A stretch of DNA of 64,000 nt from Strongylocentrotus purpuratus (GCF_000002235.5 NW_022145606.1:47479274-47543273); one strand, 5' to 3'; positions 27,801 through 37,384 are shown, numbered from the stretch's first letter. Program-made: numbers and translations. The notes: a model not told the origin generated them from the letters alone.

Positions 27801-30191
27801 GAGTCGCAGGACACCAGTCAAGGAGATATAAGGTCTCTCGAATTCACTCTTGCAGACAATGCTAAAGTGGTGGGAAGGAAAACACATTCAAGAGAAACCG
27901 TTGCTGGATCAGAACGACCCACTTTGCCCACTGCTGGTGAATGCTGTAAAGGAAGTTCTCCAGAAAACATCATGGATCAAGGAAAATCCATGGCAACAGA
28001 AGCTTCAGAAATCAATGCCAAACGATACATCTCACACCCAAAGGACAGGCTCAAATCGACTCCAGATCTAAAGCGTAACCAGGACATCAAAGTCAGTAAG
28101 ATGCACACCCCTTGCCACAAATCAACTTCTCCAGCAACATGTGAGGTCATAGATCTAACTGAAGACAGTCCCTTAAAGGATCAACCCATGTCAGCCCACT
28201 CAGCTGTACATTCTGTAGAGGAAGTGGAAGAAACCGACCATCAGTCACCCAATGCAAGGGCCCTAGGTGTTCAGTCCAGGAGCTTGTCTGAAAAGGAAGG
28301 TGACAATAACAGTACCTACTTTGATGAAGACATCCCTTACTTCCAAGAAAAGCCTGTTCATGAGAGACTACTCCAAATATCAGTTAGTAATGGAAACTCA
28401 ACTTATAATGCCAAGAAGAATGAATCAACATTCATGAAGTTGGACAATAGTTTGGCAAAGTTCATGAACGAACTGAGCCTGGTTTCAAATTCGTCATCAC
28501 TAGCTGCCAGCTTTGAGGAAATTGATGATTCTGTGTTCATCGTTGAGGATGAGGAACCTTGTTTAGATGATGATAAACAAGAGAGAACCCATTTGGAGAA
28601 AAATAATGAAGAGAAAAAGATGGAATTCGTCAATGTGTGTCAAGGGACTGTACGGAACGTTTCTGGCAAAGTTCAAGAAAGCTATTCGTCGTCAGAGGTC
28701 AGCCTTGGGGTTCCTGAAGGAATCTGTGTGGTTCCAGAGAAAGAGGTGGATACAAAGATCACAGAGAGTGAGCTGCCAGTTCAAGGAGAGGTACAGGAAA
28801 GTACAGACCTTCGCAGCAGAGAAACTAACAATTTCCATGTGGTCTCAGACTCCAAGACGTCTGGTAATCTGGATTCTTTAGCGGTAACTGAGCAAGCCTG
28901 TTCGGGCAAATCGGAAGGTGGGGAGCTGTTAATGAAACAGACAAAGAACAATAGTGGAGAGATTCTAGATCAAATGATATCTGGTTCTCTTGATTCTTCT
29001 GAAGCTGCAGTGCAGGAAACCTGTGAACCACAACAAGACAAAGGAGTGGTTGCTCATCCAAGCATCTCCTGTGATGTAATGGGGAACATGTCCCCTTCTG
29101 TACATGTAGAAACGAAGAGAACAAAATCTAGGAAAGGGAGAATAGGCAAGACAAAGAAAATGCATAAGTTACATGATAGTGTTCTAATTGAAAATGGTTT
29201 GATGAAGATCCTTCAGATGATGAGTCCAGTGACTTGTCTCTCCCGTTCTGGACGTCGACGAGAAACCAGTCAATTGTCAGAGGTAGCTCAGGCAAGCGAA
29301 GATCCTTGTTCACAAACATCATGTTTAGCTTCCCAAAACGGAAGACCATGTCCAGAATTAGCCATTCTTTCACCATCTTTATCATCATCATCAGCAACAG
29401 CATCATCATCATTTACTACATCTGGATCTACATCTATAGTCACCCCAAACTTGCCAGGGCCAGATGTTACTACCACTTCAGGACAGACTCCTTTGTCCAT
29501 TCCAGAAGAGCCACTGGCCATTCTTGCCAATTCTGCCACAGGAGCACATACTGTGTCTCCTTGTACCAAGTCATCTCATTTACTCAGAGGACAACTCCTG
29601 TCAATGTTGAGCCAACTAACTCCTGGTGATTCCCCTATGATGGGTGCCAAAGTACTACAGAAGCCTCCAAAATTTAGGCCACCCTGCGTTGGACGCCATG
29701 GATTCAGTAGTAAAGCTAAGCAACGAATCCATTCCGAATCTGTCCAAGATGGTCCTAAATGTACTCCTTACAGTGATATCCTCAGGGAATCAACTCAGAC
29801 CATTACTGATCAAATAATTGGTGTTTGTGAATCTACTTCAGTTAAGTCAAACACGTCTTTGGAAGGAACAAACTCTCCACCCAAAGTTTGCATAGGAGAT
29901 TCAAGTTCTTCAATCCAAGAGTCCCGTTCGATAAGGACCAGAGCTGTTTCTACGACAGTCGATGAGCCCAGGCCCAAGCCAAAACCAAGAAGTCTTTCCC
30001 AGCCATCTAGAACGGTTCTTAGTGTAAATGCCAAGAGAAACAGATCAAAACACAAGAGCTGTTCTCAGCCTGTGGGGTCACGGAATAGGTCAAGATCGAA
30101 GACGTCTCTGAAGGGTTTCCAGAGACGAGAATCTATGGTAGCAATGGAATGCAATCTGGCCAAGATCCTGGAAGGCCTGAGCCCTGTATGA
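18679..30191 (+). CDS. GEN1: GEN1, flap endonuclease GEN homolog 1 (Holliday junction resolvase)
   Basis: GEN1 is a Rad2/XPG-family nuclease that cuts Holliday junctions symmetrically. Ten coding exons, all in phase, give 1536 residues: 18679-18845, 20224-20467, 20866-20955, 21524-21613, 23181-23292, 24163-24295, 25193-25313, 25692-25878, 26314-26445, 26857-30191. The N terminus MGVQNLWQIL starts with the invariant Gly2 of the family. Catalytic acids are present: D30, D77, E155/E157 (GEAEAMCA), D176/D178 (EDGDAFLYG) and D227 (LGCDYLPKGVPG). A helix-hairpin-helix GVPGVGKE follows, then a chromodomain-like segment in exons 8-9, then a roughly 1100-residue tail. Human GEN1 is 908 residues, so the extra length is mostly tail. 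Odd points are a Gly/Arg-rich insertion near residues 97-122, absence of the human Cys-rich segment, and duplicated exon relics in introns 1 and 5. Confidence 0.97.
19547..19640 (+). pseudogene. Degenerate copy of GEN1 exon 2 (copy a)
   Basis: After an acceptor-like TAG come GAACTTCTTCTTTC and a Phe-rich reading (RNFFFHGFPTSF) resembling exon 2 RNLFFRTSIF. The following 60 bp match the DNA after copy c (CATCTCATCTTTCGGA versus CATCTCAACTTTAGGA). It breaks away from the nuclease sequence after about 12 residues. Confidence 0.55.
19698..19770 (+). pseudogene. Degenerate copy of GEN1 exon 2 (copy b)
   Basis: TTTTCAG is followed in the correct phase by NLFFQVSTFLPLGLGVKLLL and FINS, clearly homologous to exon 2 NLFFRTSIFLRLGVKLVFVI but with two extra residues. 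The frame stops at a TAA soon after and the metal-binding Asp is lost, so it is a relic or a poison exon, not a functional alternative. Confidence 0.75.
20079..20135 (+). pseudogene. Degenerate copy of GEN1 exon 2 (copy c)
   Basis: TTGTAG is followed in phase by NLFFRASNFIQLGVKLMFFI and HAATTSQL-stop. Close to exon 2, but the Asp of VIDG is His and a TAG ends the frame. It lies only about 90 bp before the true exon 2. Confidence 0.75.
20224..20467 (+). CDS. GEN1: GEN1 exon 2, rest of XPG-N plus Gly-rich insertion
   Basis: NLFFRTSIFLRLGVKLVFVI then DGTPPELKWEEIARRNE, with catalytic D77, followed by a Gly/Arg-rich run encoded by a GGA repeat and ending RKASRSHFTCWLKE. Human has QKTGRSHFKSVLRE at this place, so the exon reads through an early GTAAGG at 20336 and uses the donor at 20468. 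Confidence 0.93.
20866..20955 (+). CDS. GEN1: GEN1 exon 3, XPG-I region
   Basis: CQELLELMGVPCIQSKGEAE then AMCAALNSAG; 30 codons. Contains the metal-binding glutamates E155 and E157. Acceptor TTTCCAG, donor GTTAGT. Confidence 0.97.
20985..21240. repeat. CT-rich simple repeat in GEN1 intron 3
   Basis: Mostly (CT)n and (CTC)n between 21058 and 21218; frames across it are Ser/Leu/Pro artefacts. Confidence 0.9.
21524..21613 (+). CDS. GEN1: GEN1 exon 4, XPG-I catalytic Asp pair
   Basis: IVDGCMTEDGDAFLYGARIV then YRNLNMATGK; 30 codons. D176 and D178 match human TNDGDTFLYGAQTVYRNF. A mariner-type MITE begins 13 bp after the donor. Confidence 0.97.
21627..21951. mobile_element. M5 mariner-type MITE with a nested M6 element, GEN1 intron 4
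   Basis: CAGTCGAACCTG left and CAGGTTTCACTG right, TA-flanked. Between AACCTG and TGTACACAAAGACC lies a hairpin element (about 21757-21889) with ends GGCTGCGACTC and GAGACGCAGCC; the uninterrupted copy at 4340 lacks it. Confidence 0.8.
22195..22475 (-). mobile_element. tRNA-derived SINE-like element
   Basis: On the minus strand the right part reads GTCGTGGGTTCGAGCCC, with a B-box-like GGTTCGAGCCC preceded by a tRNA-like TGGTTTAGTCACTTGACT. It is not a foldable intact tRNA. The body shares CACCTGGGTGGAGA with other repeats here. Confidence 0.6.
22637..23152. mobile_element. M2 hairpin MITE, compound copy in GEN1 intron 4
   Basis: Starts GGGGGGTGTTTCACAAAGAT and ends TTGAAACACCCCCC. At over 500 bp it is longer than the 300-bp copies, because part of the interior is present twice. 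Confidence 0.75.
23181..23292 (+). CDS. GEN1: GEN1 exon 5, catalytic D227 and hairpin start
   Basis: VDCYRMDDIETKLDLDRRRL then VALAILLGCDYLPKGVP. Matches human LVGLAILLGCDYLPKGVPG. Ends one base into the Gly codon that exon 6 completes. Confidence 0.97.
23330..23660. repeat. CT-rich tract in GEN1 intron 5
   Basis: Degenerate pyrimidine-rich DNA without gene content. Confidence 0.8.
23908..24024 (+). pseudogene. Duplicate of GEN1 exon 6 in intron 5
   Basis: TTATTTTCAG is followed by GAGKEGAMRG, versus GVGKEVAMRF in exon 6. About 55 bp spanning the acceptor are roughly 80 percent identical by eye. The frame is open to a TAG at 24093. A GTATGT at 23939 would make a 31-nt exon with the same entry and exit phases as exon 6, so alternative use is possible. 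Confidence 0.7.
24163..24295 (+). CDS. GEN1: GEN1 exon 6, helix-hairpin-helix
   Basis: GVGKEVAMRFMKSLPSSVDP then LNLFQDWRGGCDSTCLTNEE and RDVRK. Completes the GVPGVGKE hairpin. Human has a roughly 45-residue Cys-rich stretch after this point that I do not find here. Confidence 0.93.
24334..24459. mobile_element. M5 mariner-type MITE, short copy
   Basis: CAGTCAATCCTG and an imperfect inverse GCAGTTTTGACTG, TA-flanked, in GEN1 intron 6. Confidence 0.75.
25193..25313 (+). CDS. GEN1: GEN1 exon 7
   Basis: KSVRVEGFPNQNVIKEFLQN then KETPPTHHSEWRRPLLLHLQ. Human: EGFPFHEVIQEFLLNKD. Acceptor GAACAG, donor GTACGG. Confidence 0.95.
25338..25554. mobile_element. Hairpin MITE (family M7), intact copy
   Basis: ATGCCTCGGTCACACCTTTG is mirrored at the right by GGTATGACTGAGGCAT; interior TTGATATCAAGAAAT occurs twice. 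In GEN1 intron 7. Confidence 0.8.
25692..25878 (+). CDS. GEN1: GEN1 exon 8, chromodomain-like
   Basis: QFNLVKMEWPIEYTQEKVVP then LMTLYDLTHMNSDRKGRLTP and ATVVKLRVRQGVPCAEVKWH. Human: LEKMEWPNHYACEKLLVLLTHYDM and RIRNGVHCFEIEW. This covers the chromodomain that helps GEN1 bind DNA. Confidence 0.95.
25968..26163 (+). mobile_element. M1 MITE, copy 4, in GEN1 intron 8
   Basis: TTAAAGCC at the left, GGGGCTTTAA at the right; the clearest TTAA-flanked copy. Confidence 0.87.
26314..26445 (+). CDS. GEN1: GEN1 exon 9
   Basis: EEDKENDEDCEPFYTTVEER then ELFTSAYPDVMEQFMVAMDM and KKAK. Human: LTIEEESLFEAAYPEIVAVYQ. Closes the conserved core. Confidence 0.93.
26857..30191 (+). CDS. GEN1: GEN1 exon 10, long disordered C-terminal tail and stop
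   Basis: One 3335-nt exon from GRGKKKKETS (a basic, NLS-like start) to LEGLSPV and TGA at 30189. The sequence is Ser/Glu/Lys-rich without a recognised fold. Visible elements: a second GGA-encoded Gly/Arg run near 27220-27300; SUMO-interaction-like VIDLTED at residues 856-862 and VFIVEDEE at 985-992; and five copies of a motif close to L-x-K-I-L-x-x-L-S-P, at residues 529, 958, 1207, 1339 and 1526. The splice acceptor GCTAAG lies at 26851-26856. Confidence 0.95.
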
Positions 30192-30217
30192 ATTAATCAT
30201 GCATGTGTTTCTTACTC

Positions 30218-30583
30218 TTAAAGATAAAGTTGAGTTCTGGTCATGCGACTGCGTTGTGGAATCGATCAGAAAAGGTTGATCATCTAGCATATATGTACTG
30301 CAAGGTTCTGGAATCATTAAAATGATAAGAAATGTGGCCCAGTCTTGGTAAAGTTACAAGCACTGTACACAGAAAGATGTATATGGGACTACACGACATG
30401 TGGCATAAAAATCTGTTCCAATTTTTATGATGTTACATGCCATATTTTGAATGTTACACCATTTGAAGAGCTATGCTTAACATGGAATATTTTTTATCTG
30501 ATGTACTTCCACACTTGCATAATACAATGCCAACGCTCACAAATTATTTGTATCCTCTTCCCTGAACTCAACCTTCTCTTTAA
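30218..30583. mobile_element. M4 MITE just after the GEN1 stop codon
   Basis: TTAAAGATAAAGTTGAGTTC left and GAACTCAACCTTCTCTTTAA right. Begins 27 bp after the stop, so it probably forms most of the 3' UTR. AATAAA-type signals occur beyond it (for example near 30750 and 31115). Confidence 0.85.
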
Positions 30584-31429
30584 TGGAAGAAATATGCTGT
30601 TTTACATATTTATATCTCTTACTTTTTTAATAATTTTTTACCTACCGGTATTTAATTACAGGTAATAACTTAATTATTTGTACCCCTAGTAAATATTGTG
30701 TTTTTTATAATTCTAAACTGAAAGGTGGACTGGTAGAATTAGGGCCATTGTTGAATAAATGTCACATGCATTCCCAAGGGGCATAAATCAGACAAATCAA
30801 TTTTCAAATACTGAAACATGACAAAATTTGGTAAGGGTATGAATAATTTAGTTGTTAGCTGAATATGCTAGCACATCAATGAAATCACATGACTGTATGA
30901 TTATGAACAATTAATTTAATATATTCTAAGGAATTGTATTATATGTATTAATATCGTTGACTCGCCTGAAGATAGTAATTGATGGCTTATAAATTGTAAT
31001 TCGTTTGACCATGGAAAAGCATACATGTATATGGGATCATTTATGTCTTTATATGTATGTTTATGTTATGCAGGGCCTCCAGGTATAACAGTATTTTAAC
31101 TACTGATGGGGCTACATAAATAAATAAATTTGACAGATTAGTCAAGCACACTTATTTTGAAGAAGAAAATCCCAAATTGTCAAGGCATAAAGAGAGCCTA
31201 ACGTCTTTCTGTAATCAAACTAGGATACGTATGCATTATGTATTGCATTTTGTAATACATTGTGTCGTCGTAATTCATGGTGTATTCCTCTTTAAAATGT
31301 TAAATATCATGTACATGTATTCCTTACAGGTTAGGTTCAAGGATTCAACTCAACATAAATGTTTTCAAAAGATCATTCTGGTACATGAATCAAATCATTT
31401 GATGATTACTATTATCTATGCTTAAATTG

Positions 31430-31557
31430 TTATTAGACCAAATGGATATTAGACAAAATGGGCATTAGACAAATTGGGAATTAGACCAAATGGGTAGTAG
31501 ACTTATTGAAGATTAGACCAAACGGATATTAGCCTAAATGGTCATTAGACTAAATGA
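31430..31557. repeat. Minisatellite with ATTAGAC-type units of about 17 bp
   Basis: TTAGACCAAATGGATA-like units repeat about eight times with substitutions. Unit structure is visible by eye. Confidence 0.85.
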
Positions 31558-31566
31558 TAATAATAA

Positions 31567-31795
31567 TAATAATAATATTGAATTTTTAGATAGCGCTTAA
31601 TACAAATGTATCTAAGTGCTTTACAAATATACTAATACCCCGGTCATTGGATTCAGTACTGCCTGCACACATTGTGTGCACAACGCCACTGGGGAGCATT
31701 CCAGCCAGGCGTTACTGGACGCTCAAAAACTGACCAACAATGACGGCCGCATCCTACCGGGTAACCCATTTGACACCTGGGTGGAGTGGACAGAA
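31567..31795. repeat. SINE-like dispersed repeat
   Basis: GCGCTTAATACAAATGTATC, CCGGTCATTGGATTCAGTAC and GCATCCTACCGGGTAACCC; same family as 4950-5310 and 38528-38650. Confidence 0.65.
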
Positions 31796-31857
31796 TGATT
31801 ATCAGACCGTGTGGATAGTAGATGGGCTTGGTGAATACCATATGAGAATAGACGACC

Positions 31858-32009
31858 TGGGGTGCGTTTCACAAAACTTGTCATTATAGTAACAAATGAC
31901 AATGTTTGTTATAAGCTACTGAAATCCTTGCTTCTGGTTGGTTGTCAGCAGATTTGTCACTGATTTTTGTCATTTGTCATTGAAAAAAGGCTTTATGAAA
32001 CGGGCCCCT
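31858..32009. mobile_element. M8 MITE, copy 2
   Basis: GGTGCGTTTCACAAAACTTG to GAAACGGGCCC, with TTGTCAGCAGATTTGTCACT inside. Confidence 0.65.
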
Positions 32010-32897
32010 GGTGCTAGACCACATGGCTGTACATATTTATCGAGATATGAACCTTTTTTTACTTGTGGATGATAGTACAATGTTTTTATGATATAATGTT
32101 TCATGATGAATTGTTATGTTTTTATAAAGAATCAGAGATAATCAGGTAACAAACCCATACTTATTCGTAGCTTTTATTGGCATCTCAAGTACACCATGTA
32201 TGTTTGTTTGTTTTATTTATTCACCATGTAAAATAGCTGTTTACAGATAATAAAATACAGTGGGTAACATTGAAATATAATACAAAGTAGGAACAGTGCA
32301 TAAACAAAAAATGTTTGAAGCGCAACGTTCCTAAGATAAAATAGTTGATACTTATTAGGTAAAGATGGAACATATATGGCTTAGAATAAAACATTCTGTC
32401 GTTACAAAATAAAAATAAAAATAAAAAAATCATGCTCCTTAACGTATTTGAATAACAAGCAAAAGCAAGTAAATACACAATACCTCTTTTGAGAGAAATA
32501 ATATGTGGATTTAGATCAAGATGGAAGTTTCAAATAGCAAAACTCTGAAAAATTGAATATAATTTTTAAAAAACCCAAAAATACATATGATATGCAGAAC
32601 ACAATCAAATAACCAAATGTATATGAGTTGAAATAAAATATAAAATAGGATTAGTATTACTATTTTGTTCTTCAGTTTGTATAACATGCTACTCTACTTG
32701 AATAAGCTTTATGTAAAACTGTTGACAAGACGATATATCTTTATCAATCAATGGTCTTAAATAATAAATAAATATAGCAATTTTAAAAAAAGTAGTAATG
32801 ATGTCGTCTTTTATTTAAGTATGTGGAGTTGTGTGTACAAAAATAGCAATGGTTGAATCTTGATAGGTAGCCTCGATCCTCTGAAAGGAGCCTTTTA

Positions 32898-33345
32898 ATG
32901 CCTCGGTCACACTTTTGCGTATTTGGCTTGCGTATTTATGCCAAGCCGTTTTAACATTTATTCCTATTTCTTGATATCAAGAAATAATTTCCTGTTGCAG
33001 ACCGAATTGTGAAATACACGGAGACGGAATACTGGATATGTAATCATTATTCATTATGCACAAGCAGAACACTCCATGATACACAGGTGGAAGTATTTTT
33101 TGAAGAGGGGAAACAAAGGCTAAGTATGTAGCATCTCCATCGCTGTAGGATTGATTATTTCAAAATGTACAAAGTGGGACCTCTTCATGTTTTGAAGATC
33201 TGTGGATATTCGGGGTTATTGCAGCCATGTGCTAACCGTGAACTTGTCTATTCTTGATATCAAGAAATGGGAATAAATGTTAAAACGGCTTGCCATGAAT
33301 ACGCAGCAATACACAATACACGCAAATGTGTGACTATGATTGGTA
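32898..33345. mobile_element. M7 MITE split by a second repeat
   Basis: Left arm 32898-32999 and right arm 33246-33345 match the intact copy at 25338. The intervening roughly 245 bp resemble 63080-63305 (GATCTGTGGATATTCGGGG versus GATCTATGGATATTTGGGG). Confidence 0.7.
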
Positions 33346-33739
33346 AACGGCCGCAGAAAAGGGCAAAAAGAAAAGGAAAACCATTTAAGAAAGTTGTAAA
33401 CGGCATCTGCATGCAAAAAAGGTGTTATGCATTTGACCAAGCCTGTGTTATAAGATGCAGAAAAGTAAAACGTACATGTATTCATTTTACTTCATTAAAC
33501 AAAACACTATAGCAGTTTACCGCTGCATATCTCAACAAGGCGTTATGGTTAACTTAGTTTGAATAGCTCAATTTCTCTTTTAGATTAACTGTTTTCGAAA
33601 AATGTGAAATATACTTAATTATATTTTCAAAAAAAATTCTCTAAACATTAATTAACTTCGGAATAAGGCTGATATTTTTACATGTACAGAAAGCACTCCT
33701 ATACAATCAGAAAATCTAATTAATTAATTAACTAAATAG

Positions 33740-34345
33740 CACACATCTGTCCATATTTTGATATGGATGGCCTTGAATGACACAATGTCCATATCAGATA
33801 CATATATGATATTAAAAAGTCGTGATGAAGAAAATGATATTTGACATGCCTCATTTTTAATGAAAAAAATTAACGCACAATGATCTCTTCATATTTCGTG
33901 ATTAATAGCCTTAGGTCACACAATTTCCAAGTCAGACACATAAATAATATTGAAAAGTCGTGATGAAAAAAAAAAGAAAAGAAAAAGACAATATTTGACA
34001 TACAGATTAACGCACAACTCTCCATATTTTGTAATTAATGGCCTTAGGTCACAATCTCCGCGTAAGACACATATATAATATTGAAAAGTCGTGATGAAAA
34101 AAAGACAATATTTGAGATGCCTTCATTATTAATGAACAGCCTACGCACAACTCTACATATTTTGTAATGAATGCCCTCAGGTGACACAATTTCATAGTAA
34201 GAAACAGTTATAATATTGAAAAGTCGTGATGAAAAAAAGAAAATAAAATTATAATATTTGACATGCCGTCATTATTAATGAACAGATTACCGCACAACTC
34301 TACATATTTTGTAATGCATGCCCTTAGGTGACACAATCTCCTATT
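33740..34345. repeat. Tandem array, about 130-bp unit, 4-5 copies
   Basis: Units share GATATTAAAAAGTCGTGATG or ATATTGAAAAGTCGTGATGA, then ATATTTGACATGCC, CGCACAACTCTACATATTTT and CCTTAGGT(G/C)ACACAAT. Confidence 0.85.
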
Positions 34346-34654
34346 CAGATACAATGTACCTGTACTTTTTGTTTTAGATGTTGTTTTGGACTCACTATCT
34401 CTCTCTATAAAGCTCGACTATAACTACAGATTTCGTTATCGTAAAAAGCGGGGAGAGGAAACAACTAAACTTAGAGCATTCATGACGTCATTTTGTGATA
34501 TTTAATATTGAAAAAATGGAAAGAAAAAAAGAAAAGAAAAGAAATGCATGTAAATAGAAGCGCATAAAAAAGTTTACTCCTAGAAAATTGCTAATAATTT
34601 TTAAAATCATCTATGCACTCTCGCAAACAATGCCTCCTGTTCATCCAAGCGTGA

Positions 34655-34865
34655 AGACATACTCTTTTAAAAAAGAGAGTGAATTTTCACTCTATTTTCA
34701 CTTTCTTGGGAGTGACGTCCGTGATCACTTGTTTAGGAGTGAAAATCGATTGATTTTAGAGTGCTCTCTAAGAAGAAAAGAGTGAATGTTCACTCTATTT
34801 TCACTACATTTTCACTCTCCAGAGGAGTGACGTCCGTGATCACTCGATTTTTTTTTAGAGAGTAC
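34655..34865. mobile_element. Two-unit repeat with GAGTGAAxxTTCACTC palindromes
   Basis: AGAGTGAATTTTCACTCTA and AGAGTGAATGTTCACTCTA each head a unit that continues TTTTCACT...GGAGTGACGTCCGTGATCAC. About 115-bp period. Confidence 0.7.
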
Positions 34866-35139
34866 CACACAAAAATGATACCAAATGATTTGGGATAAAA
34901 CGCTCTCCCATATTAAAGATGTATAATAATTAACTGTTCATAGGTGATTTTTAAAATAATTAGCTTTTTTTTATACTCACACTGTATAGTCTAACCTTGG
35001 TAATATTTAAACAAAGTATATTTGAACAGATACCCCGTGGTGAGCACAGGTGGTGTTCATTCTTAATGAGTCTTCTTTTGCCCATATTCGCCCTTGGTAC
35101 ATAGGCGACACAAAAGATATATAGATTTGTACCCATGTA

Positions 35140-35545
35140 ACCCATGTCACTTAGAACAAGGATGTTCAACCGATGCATTCTAACAACTATGAAATATGGA
35201 TCAGAAGCATGACAAAGGATCTAGAACAGAAGCTTGTGACTACTCAACGAGCTATGGAGAGAAAGATGTCACATCTATCTCTGCGAGACAAAATCAAGCA
35301 CAAATTCATACGCCAGAAAACAAAGGTTAAAGACATCATGGAGACAATAAATGGACAACTCGCTTAACAGAATGGTAACCAAGGATGGGAAACAAAAGAA
35401 GAGGAAGGCAGAAGAATAGATAGAGAGATGACATAACATCATACATGGGAAAGGCCGCTTGGCCGGCCAGACTAGGATAGCTAGAAACAGAAGAGAATGG
35501 AAATGTTATGAGGAAGGCTTTGTCTAACGTCTGGATGAACTATAG
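35140..35545 (+). mobile_element. Non-LTR retrotransposon relic (C-terminal part of reverse transcriptase ORF)
   Basis: Reads TKDLEQKLVTTQRAMERKMS then LRDKIKHKF, the usual end region of LINE polymerase ORFs (LRTTQRAMERxMLGxSLRD). Further frames give RGRQKNR, RDDITSYMGK and NRREWKCYEEGF with stops and shifts. It lacks the catalytic domain and is inactive. Confidence 0.8.
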
Positions 35546-35789
35546 CCTGATAGATAGATATATAGATTGGGTCTGCATTTGATTGCCCATATCTTTCACA
35601 TTTTGAAATGAATTTGGTGACATATTTTGCTTACAAAATACAAATTTTCATAAATATATATATAAAAGATGTTGATGTTCTTCTCATACTAATTTCGGTG
35701 TTGTATACTAGTACAGTTTATTTCAGACACGATGCAAGGCAATAGGGCCGATAAAACAAAGAAAGAAAAAAAATAAGTAACTGTTACTT

Positions 35790-37060
35790 ACGCTTGTAAC
35801 AACTTAATTCACATCGTTTGTATCCTCGTCTATATTATGGCTTTGCTCCCATTGGTTTTTTAAAAGAGATCTATACAAAATTGACAAAGGATGTACGATT
35901 ATCAACAAGAAAAAAAATCAGAACATTAATTTTGGACTGCAACTTTAAAGCATTGCCTTACACGTGCGTTTAATTCCACAGCGACTGTATCCTTGTCTAT
36001 ATCATGGCTATAATGTCTCCTTTCAGTAGTTTTAAAAGAGATCTATACAAAATTGACAAAAGGATATACGATTATATGTTTCTTTTTAATCGAACATGAT
36101 TAATTTTGGATTATATCTATAAAATACATGGTTAAAGCATCGCATAGCACGTGTGATTATCAAAACGAAATTTCAGAACCTTGATTTTGGACTTCAAGCT
36201 AACATCATTATAAATAAAGCATTGTCGTGTACGTGCGTTTAATTTCACAGTGTGTGTATCCTCGTCTGTTTAATGGCTATGTCCCCATTGCTTTTAAAAG
36301 AGATATACAGAAAATTGACAAAGGGATGTACGATAATATAAAAAAAAAGATATCAGAACATTAATTTTGGACTGCAACTATAAAGCATTGCCTAACACAT
36401 GCGTTTAATTCAACAGCGTTTGTTTCCTTGGATTAAAAAAAGAAAGTTTGTTGTAGTAAATGCTCACACTACCCCCCCCCCCACCCTGACCGAAAAACGG
36501 TCTGCGGATTTTCAAATTCCCAGGGTAAAAAACAAAGAAATAATGCTCACTACCCCCTCCCCCCCCCCCCCCCCCCCACTCAGCGAAATATTAGTCGGCG
36601 CGATTTTCACATTTTGGGGGCAAATACGAAAACAAAATAAATGCTCACTACCCCCCCCCCCCCCCCCCTTCCCCCGCCCCCACTGAACGAAATATTGGTC
36701 GGCGCGATTTTCAAATTTTAGTCCCCCCCCCCCCCCTATCGGCGAATCCTGGATCCGCCACTGATCATCATGGCTATATATGCTACCATTAATTTTAAAC
36801 GGGATCTATACACATTGACAAAGGCATATACGGTTATTATAGAAGAAAAACAGAACATTGATTTTGGACTACAACGTTTTATAATTCTTTATAAAGCATT
36901 GTGCCTTGCACGTGCGTTTAATTTCACAGTGCGTGACTCCTCGTCTATAATATGGCTCCGTCCCACTTAGTTTTAAAAGAGATCTATACAAAATTGACAA
37001 AGGCATAAAGGTCGTTATAGAAACAAATGTCAGAACATAAATTTCGGACTACAACTATAA
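35790..37060. repeat. Tandem array, about 200-bp unit, 5 copies, interrupted by C-run repeats
   Basis: AAAAGAGATCTATACAAAAT, TTGACAAAGG, CAGAACATTAATTTTGGACT and CACGTGCGTTTAATT(C)CACAG recur near 35860, 36030, 36300, 36790 and 36970. A different repeat occupies 36460-36770. Confidence 0.85.
36460..36770. repeat. Three units of about 95 bp with long C runs
   Basis: ATGCTCACTACCCC, then a C run, then GCGAAATATTAGTCGGCGCG and GATTTTCA(C/A)ATTTT; ends CTGGATCCGCCACTGATC. Inserted within the 200-bp array. Confidence 0.8.
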
Positions 37061-37095
37061 ATCATATAAAACTGTGAATGTCAATCAGCCATCTC

Positions 37096-37384
37096 GGAGG
37101 AGTGTTTCGACAAAGACTAAGATCTACTAAGACTGAACTATGGCAGGCTGTTCATGCCACTGTTTGCTTTCACCATTTACTGCCATTGGTCTCTCAAGGG
37201 ACGTACAAATAATTGGTCACCAATCTACATAATTTACATGTTGTGATAATTCATTATTGAAGGAAACTATAATATCTAAAGATCATATTTTAGAGACCAA
37301 TGGTGAGAGCAACGAGTGGCATGAACGGCCTACCATAGTTAAGTCCAACTTAAAGTCAATCTTAGTCTCTGTGAACCACCCCCT
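37096..37384. mobile_element. M3 hairpin MITE, copy 3
   Basis: GTGTTTCGACAAAGACTAAG left and CTTAGTCTCTGTGAACCACC right; core CTCTCAAGGGACGTACAAAT. Confidence 0.75.

Noticed and set aside
27004..29629. Several 60-130 residue frames overlapping the GEN1 last exon
   Set aside because: All are other-frame shadows of the 3.3-kb coding exon.
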